A DNA stretch of 64,000 bases from NCBI GenBank assembly GCA_947179485.1, contig OX359246.1, forward strand, positions 496,001-560,000. Reading direction: 5' to 3'. The DNA comes from Allacma fusca. Lineage: Eukaryota > Arthropoda > Collembola > Symphypleona > Sminthuridae. The notes under the pieces were generated by a model that had not been told where the DNA came from, made no database searches, and worked only from the letters and a program-made list of their open reading frames with translations. The position numbers and the translations under genes were made by a program. Positions 60,901-64,000 of the stretch are shown piece by piece (positions within the stretch are counted from its first letter, which is position 1; each line of letters starts with the position of its first letter).

Positions 60901-61398
60901 CACAGGATTCGGGAGCAAATTAGCAACCGTGGAGACGGACCAAGTTACAAACCATATCAATTATCGCCAAGAAATGAAAGACGACCAGGAATAACACCAA
61001 TACATATGGTACCAAGCGCTATAGATCGATTCCAAACACCCCAATGGCGATCAGTTGTCATTGATGGAAGACCAGATGAACCCGATATAATAAATCTCAT
61101 ACGAACCCTCAGAGGTCGAACAGGAATCGAAATAGTCTTTCGAGACCTTGGACATGATTTTATTCAGGAAGAACTCAGGAGAGACCCAGTAACACAACAG
61201 AGAACCAGCTATCTTTCCATAACAAACCCTGTGGAGCATAGAAGACTAATGGATCAGTTATGGGAAAGATCAGAACGGGCAAGATGGGACCCGGAGATTT
61301 TATCTGAAAATAGATTCGCAGTCATATCATTCCGAACACTAGCGGAAGGAGAGGAGGAGACAGGCACCCTCAGAGGGCCGTCCGAGGAAGACGATTAG
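54829..61398 (+). CDS. ORF4: 2189-codon protein of unknown function with RS domain, internal membrane segment and furin-like sites
   Basis: ATG at 54829 lies inside ORF3 in another frame; TAG is at 61396. Regions in order: an ordered-looking N-terminus (about 30-180); an RS-rich domain (302-361) like that of splicing factors; a cysteine-histidine cluster CSRKGC..CEHH (about 480-510) in a K-rich context; helical charged sequence; a hydrophobic signal-like segment SWLSFLLMFGLITSAVG (about 790-805). Then come about 500 residues with several N-glycosylation motifs and basic cleavage-type sites RVRR (about 1028) and KRTRR (1123-1127); a second disordered part with CEYC and CPHC pairs; and a helical C-terminus (about 1825-2025) whose FLLRGDAITG and following text resemble a Gag capsid domain. 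The middle could be Env-like. No family is assigned, but the uninterrupted length shows it is a real coding region. Confidence 0.75.
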   Translation: MSENRGSRASGSRTNETPRQDALPAVDRDDDDRPRYWTQYVSQTEVEIPQAKILPNSDTGRLEVVLRVDGKLPHRIIIQGRDGREIVTHSVLIGALRKPRELTLDYRILRREPHFCGSINFPEQQVEVDKGERAPDDLVYLFRGQEFNPTPIRRQIPICRTRNRQPDDPWLVQNYRQEKDVPGQKNPRGDYEHDPWAFTPSLQYERGKTSRSSSRKVMGADPICGVTRVNIPDISEWLPQHEEQVEDVTHRINRRIDDNYGPDLRRGNLEDRRREPPRFAAYSAHMVPAGRGRGRAITTGESSSRHHRSSRESSRERHSSKDSRTRKRETESSSERKKRREDDRSRSRYDSPARSRSRRESTPPPSPFLSPAAKDYKDRMERESILTAPIAAPASSYTAVTKMPPPTIPVNSEPPKPQRAVCIAQRERPVEVPVVTPPSVAVTLWSEETATDTATTADRDTANESSSDSEEEETVPIQTCSRKGCKRVRQVIATDSGPVVQQECEHHAKKRAKKEKKFKKEAQMTILELFGQSTAPTQPPAKWQSNILKIGEDSRKAGKHEEMVNRIKDLGEIIRNLARQNVNADSAKKQKEELMKELARHRQEWIKWRNDNDFHLVCAESKIDLQTRELPPAHFEPTNIPTSTATSGELERLLAQEKRNGPETANPTGMATEMPPSPAQNVEVATSELSIAEQHNEQSSSSEDFEVIRSKRRPKDRESSITSDTTEIVNHHQLSLADFANSPQDGTVILSDDEEPRQSTSSIQTPPHTPEMGRGGGGRRGGPIPYLGNSWLSFLLMFGLITSAVGQSTLRKELTGHYGPYPTTRASHYQWWTRLETENLTSPRGFDYVSLDFENKEDSEEIGHYDPYGQRDCPPVGNSAVRYQGFGSATAHRLWQNGVVRGVAGAVGMCTTGMVIVGVYTSSILDAVRRWNKPLKTVKIPQDWVLIESQLPDQRPIWMIMPVNASEEKELEDFLKKDPTATEISPNLIALPGDIQRNAHYLNETSVAKVWNQALGKEVEEEESENGRVRRHAPEPTSEEEERRQKIRDQRKLPQAIWLMSQAIRDGYHLTTRTLQSVAMDLITKPIQLPLQTKYEIWKEYEIQYGKFIDKVIQILGLKTIHKRTRRSILAKDQINNLQRQMQNNPHRITKGEDYVHPTEEIAIGEVVHFALATTITEANWTIVLLIPHIYNGVDHLEEEELKGWETKAHANVSQTHPLFQRTSERAARERQRRDAFVGPTNAWSPVSYSKQFLKQQLQLMLARIEEEEAHSSSGRPTGIIQQLVRFTLRMVIYIGTSVGMDFGGNQDPIRKGDLGRSHPRRTEGAEGPVLASEEEPAVPTEQAMEAQEEGAGTSLNVIKEEVLDDEEKPPLEHQVDSSSDNETDSKWVQTRCEYCPLKHGHKPPVRPKTKLAAHEAWQRQKDIPVQYIRRSRPELDRLYGRDNAPNCTFQYRGRRRGPEPEIERPRVRVYSPIKTVIFNDTRDRRGSRSPSPGPSAIAGQSIPPIEDNLKSRRARQRQRKVEFKEERQEDPPAPAPEDPLAQPDSPEVRFVDLAHVSFYIGVRGWMVAPGWEDEDAEIVIFTNPNKTQLYSQLDPVRLQVKKMVERANDPLDHSPPPRFPDQVMEDISGDERHSQIEAQYSRRTNYFSNNMDTRERSTMCPHCYQKSTIDPERFPTYNISHRSTNSPEQNLVRWLNRMYRETFIERLDIHQQPTQPPQLRLEQLRRALSTLSEPRTDAHESNIEYAEHQAGIDYNNHGELIRERRALLYDAMDHPTDYRRLDPRERDLLILYGQSRRNVPMENTRLETMAGDMNISPGEMIPRLWTTLFNGQRGIDNHQVPTYLTCREHQGVMQGLTGTELRRLITQMWFDIGTQPTWREQEIWINSFLLRGDAITGRGEKALQQLASIPIHMLSFQEFASMTERLITLYHQDEAIQEWRQFGAMNQSGRSQPNPIDDIEEELGQWEDWIFAMKLAGEGQKPTTLYARKLKGGVATLRQPRRTGSFRDLNELVTIRIWQREHFHRIREQISNRGDGPSYKPYQLSPRNERRPGITPIHMVPSAIDRFQTPQWRSVVIDGRPDEPDIINLIRTLRGRTGIEIVFRDLGHDFIQEELRRDPVTQQRTSYLSITNPVEHRRLMDQLWERSERARWDPEILSENRFAVISFRTLAEGEEETGTLRGPSEEDD

Positions 61399-61964
61399 GA
61401 CGTCACAGAGGATAATAACCTGACCATTCCATCCAGGTCATGGCATAATAAGAAGGAGAACTAGCGGGGAAAAGCAGAAGCCAAATTACCTGATGACGGA
61501 AGAAATTCCCGAAGGGAATGTAAAGTGTAGATTATTTCGTAAGAGAGGATCTACGATAAAACATTTTTAAGATCTTATGTAGCATCAACCATCGGGATTA
61601 CGGCGGATGTTACATAATGATCAACATAACAGAGTAGTTAGAAAAGAAAAACAAATAAAAATAAAATACAAAATAGAAAACAAAACAAAAATATTTTACT
61701 TACTAACACATTTCATAGAGTTCATAAGATAGAAGTACTAACAAAAGATTATGTCACCGGAAGTGGGACATACGGATTACAACATTGGAATTAGGAAAAG
61801 AATTCTCTTTCGCAATCGGAAGATGAAAACATAAACAATATACTGATATAAATAAGAGACTCTTAAACCAGAGTACTCATTATAATCTCAACACCCACAG
61901 AGAGCTCAAATACTTGAGGTTACCCAGAAATACGGAACCAAAAATAGATACAAATTTTCCAAGG
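61399..61964 (+). other. Spacer between ORF4 and ORF5 in the giant element
   Basis: AT-rich with no long frame. It ends in ATCTCAACACCCACAG (about 61885-61900), an acceptor-like tract, which would suit a spliced subgenomic message for ORF5. An A-rich run of AAAACAAA-type words lies near 61645-61690. Confidence 0.4.
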
Positions 61965-62711
61965 ATGGAATACAAGTGGTATATTCTTTTGAGCCTTACA
62001 ATAATTCTAATTGCAATGGACGTTTCCGAAACCAGGCCGATAGCACAACCAAGTCCAGAACCATGGCAAGGACCACTGATGGCAGCCCTAGGAACTCAAG
62101 TCGGAAAATGGTTCGCAAATTACATGGTACCAGCCATAACCGTCGGAAGCGGAGCTATCACAGCATCAGTGTTATCACAAAAGGACCCAATAGTACACAT
62201 ACTACACCACAAAGATGACGGGAAACTAGCCGTAGTGCAGTATGACCCGAACGACCCAAACGTAGAAGCCCAGAGAATCATGGAGAGGAATCAACAAATG
62301 GCTCTACTACAACCCCAACAACAACTTATACAACCCCAATTCATACAAAACCAACAGCCTACGATGCTGAAGGATAGCAGACCACCATGGATGGAGCAAT
62401 TCAACGAAATTGATTGGAAATCCAATGAGGTTCCAACATCAGACACGGATTATACCGTAGTCATTATTAGTTCATTCGGTTGTATTACCACAGTAGTGAT
62501 ATTTATATTCACAGTAATACTGTACCGAATTCGAATGAAGAAAAGAAAAACAGATCAACAAAAACCGAATGAGAGAGAATTAGACAATGTTGCAGACACG
62601 CAGGCATTAGTCCAAAATTCTATAGAGCAGCTAGTCGGATGCAGAATTGTGAGGCCCAATACACAACAACAAGCCAGCCGACACACAACCAGAGCAACCG
62701 TACAACTATAA
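61965..62711 (+). CDS. ORF5: type I membrane protein (about 249 codons), Env-like accessory
   Basis: The start chosen is the ATG at 61965 (AAGGATGG, good context). The frame is open 17 codons further upstream without an ATG. Residues about 3-20 (YKWYILLSLTIILIAMD) are a signal peptide. A second hydrophobic stretch near 55-72 (MVPAITVGSGAITASVL) could be a fusion-peptide-like or membrane-associated helix. A Q/P-rich middle follows. A strong transmembrane helix lies at about 163-188, then a basic stop-transfer (RIRMKKRKT) and a 55-residue tail. The size and topology suit a small envelope or accessory glycoprotein, yet there is no furin site and few cysteines. No family recognised. Confidence 0.65.
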   Translation: MEYKWYILLSLTIILIAMDVSETRPIAQPSPEPWQGPLMAALGTQVGKWFANYMVPAITVGSGAITASVLSQKDPIVHILHHKDDGKLAVVQYDPNDPNVEAQRIMERNQQMALLQPQQQLIQPQFIQNQQPTMLKDSRPPWMEQFNEIDWKSNEVPTSDTDYTVVIISSFGCITTVVIFIFTVILYRIRMKKRKTDQQKPNERELDNVADTQALVQNSIEQLVGCRIVRPNTQQQASRHTTRATVQL

Positions 62712-64000
62712 CACCGACCCAACCGGGAAGGATCAACGCAAGAAAGAAAACAACGAAGAAAAATATACACAAAACCATAAAATTGTATGGAAAAATATTT
62801 AAAAACATTTAATAGTTATAAGATAGTATTAGCAAAATAATAGGATACGTAGTTATAAGTAGAATAAGGTTAGGAAGAGAAAACACAGAAAATTAAGTTC
62901 ATATACAACAAAAATATAAAAATGAAATGAAAATAATCAAAGTTCAAATAACGAACGAAAAGTTCCATTTAGTTAAAGAGACAGATCCCCAATAGGAGTA
63001 AAAGGAAGAAAAGTCTAAAGATTGTGATTCAAATCAATATATCTTTCGTGTCTCGATGGATTTATTATCCATTTTCTTTCCAATTTCCTTTTCACCCCAT
63101 TGATTCCAGTGATTAGGTTTTTATTAGATATCAACACTATCAAGTCAGGCTGTGTTTTCAAAACAAACACTGATTTGTTAACGAGACGAAATTGTTTCAA
63201 GATAAGGTTCAGTTCTAACAAAAATTTTAGGCAATATCATAATTCCTTGAGGCTTGTTCACTCAACAGCCAATGAGTGATGATTGTAATGCCTTGTGACT
63301 TATTAGGTCATTCGACTCCATATGAGAAGAATAAAAAAAATTAAATTTCCAACCTACTCATCGTTTGGGATGAGCGGGATACCAAATTTCCAGCAAAAAT
63401 CAGAACCCCTGTATAAGCAAGTTCTCTACGATCAGGATCAGTTTACCTTTTAGCTTCAGTTTAACAAAATCTATTTAGCTAGACGTGCTAATATTTTAGG
63501 TACCTAGAAAACAGATTAAGTAAAACGAAAGTCCGAAGGATAGATTCTTTCAAAAGAATTTCTGTAACACAGGTTTGTTTACAAAATTATTTACTTGCAA
63601 AGTGTTTCGCATTTCAAATGATAGTTAGAAAATAATTTTGTCAAAAATTATTGACATGAATGTGCCCCGATCAGAAGGATCCTAATGTCGTTTGAGAGTA
63701 AGGACCTTCACCTATTTCAAGGGCCTACATGAATGATCTAGGGACCAGAAGAATAAACAAAAATATACCACGAATAGGTAGGAGGAACTTTAAATAAAAA
63801 TATAAAAAGTAAAGAAATTAAAGAAAAGGAGAAAATAGTGAGGAACTCCAGGTTCTAGGTACGGCATTTCTTGATGGAGTTTAACTAGGCTGCAAGGTTT
63901 TGCACCTCAGAGGTATTAAAAGCAGTACAGATTTACATTGCAAACAGTGTCGACATCTTTTACAACTTGACATTAAGAAAAATTTACGGAATCATTAAAT
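62712..64000 (+). other. 3' non-coding part of the giant element or flank
   Basis: No gene is visible. The TGTTACGGATAT start of the LTR and the GGGACA minisatellite are both absent, so neither the 3' LTR nor the opposite flank has been reached. A-rich up to about 63000, then mixed AT-rich sequence without repeats that I could align. Confidence 0.5.

Larger units (their letters stand above)
37175..64000 (+). mobile_element. Giant Ty3/gypsy-type LTR retroelement, 3' end beyond the window
   Basis: It begins at TGTTACGG, exactly where the minisatellite is broken, and carries in order a 5' LTR, a 3.1-kb leader, gag, pol by -1 frameshift, ORF3, ORF4 and ORF5. Pol has the PR-RT-RNase H-INT order that defines Ty3/gypsy. 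No second copy of the LTR and no return of minisatellite sequence appears before 64000, so the element is longer than 26.8 kb. Ordinary gypsy elements are 5-10 kb. Known giants such as the planarian Burro and plant Ogre elements are of comparable length. Three frames of over 6.5 kb each are uninterrupted, which argues for a young copy. The coding sequence is visibly richer in G and C than the flanking DNA. Confidence 0.88.

Noticed and set aside
62712..64000. Search for the 3' LTR and polypurine tract of the giant element
   Set aside because: Neither TGTTACGGATAT, the internal LTR words, nor minisatellite sequence was found; purine-rich tracts such as AGGAAGAGAAAA are present but not followed by an LTR start.

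Overview
The window is AT-rich, intron-type eukaryotic DNA from an animal, most likely an arthropod. The evidence is its mix of transposon families: Tc1/mariner, hAT, pogo-like, an animal LINE tail, Ty1/copia and Ty3/gypsy-type retroelements. I could not recognise any host protein-coding gene, tRNA or rRNA. Almost everything that can be named is a mobile element or a repeat.

Layout. 1-457 is the 3' end of a broken Tc1-like transposase. 458-8255 is mostly featureless and carries a 148-bp tandem duplication, a complete non-autonomous hAT element (3498-4682, 8-bp target duplication) and a fragment of a second hAT family. 8261-15375 is a complete Ty1/copia retrotransposon on the minus strand: two 354-bp LTRs that I read as identical, a 5-bp target duplication, and one uninterrupted 1928-codon frame. 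That frame encodes Gag, protease, integrase, RT and RNase H, and continues in frame into an Env-like membrane fusion protein. 15381-35640 is repeat-rich non-coding DNA. It holds three diverged copies of a dispersed repeat, two copies of another repeat that were each hit by a different DNA transposon at nearly the same point (a pogo-like element at 21677-22542 and a hAT at 23922-24889), LINE 3' remnants and a 75-bp near-perfect palindrome. 35640-37174 is a GC-richer minisatellite whose units form small hairpins.

From 37175 to the end of the window lies one giant LTR retroelement that has split the minisatellite. At least 26.8 kb is visible and the 3' LTR is not reached. It has a 5' LTR, a structured and repetitive leader of about 3 kb, a 2188-codon Gag, and a textbook -1 frameshift signal leading into a Pol of about 2400 codons with Ty3/gypsy domain order (PR-RT-RNase H-INT). 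After Pol come three more open frames: a 108-codon ORF3, a 2189-codon ORF4 of unknown type with an RS domain, an internal hydrophobic segment, furin-like sites and a possible second Gag-like domain, and a roughly 249-codon type I membrane protein (ORF5). All frames are intact.

The least expected signal is inside the tail of the giant Pol. Five successive short segments in the +1 frame (53236-54639) each have clean heptad spacing of hydrophobic residues. The last one ends in an ATGA overlap with ORF3. This looks like overlapping coding of coiled-coil modules beneath a disordered Pol tail. All family assignments come from reading motifs by eye; no database search was possible.
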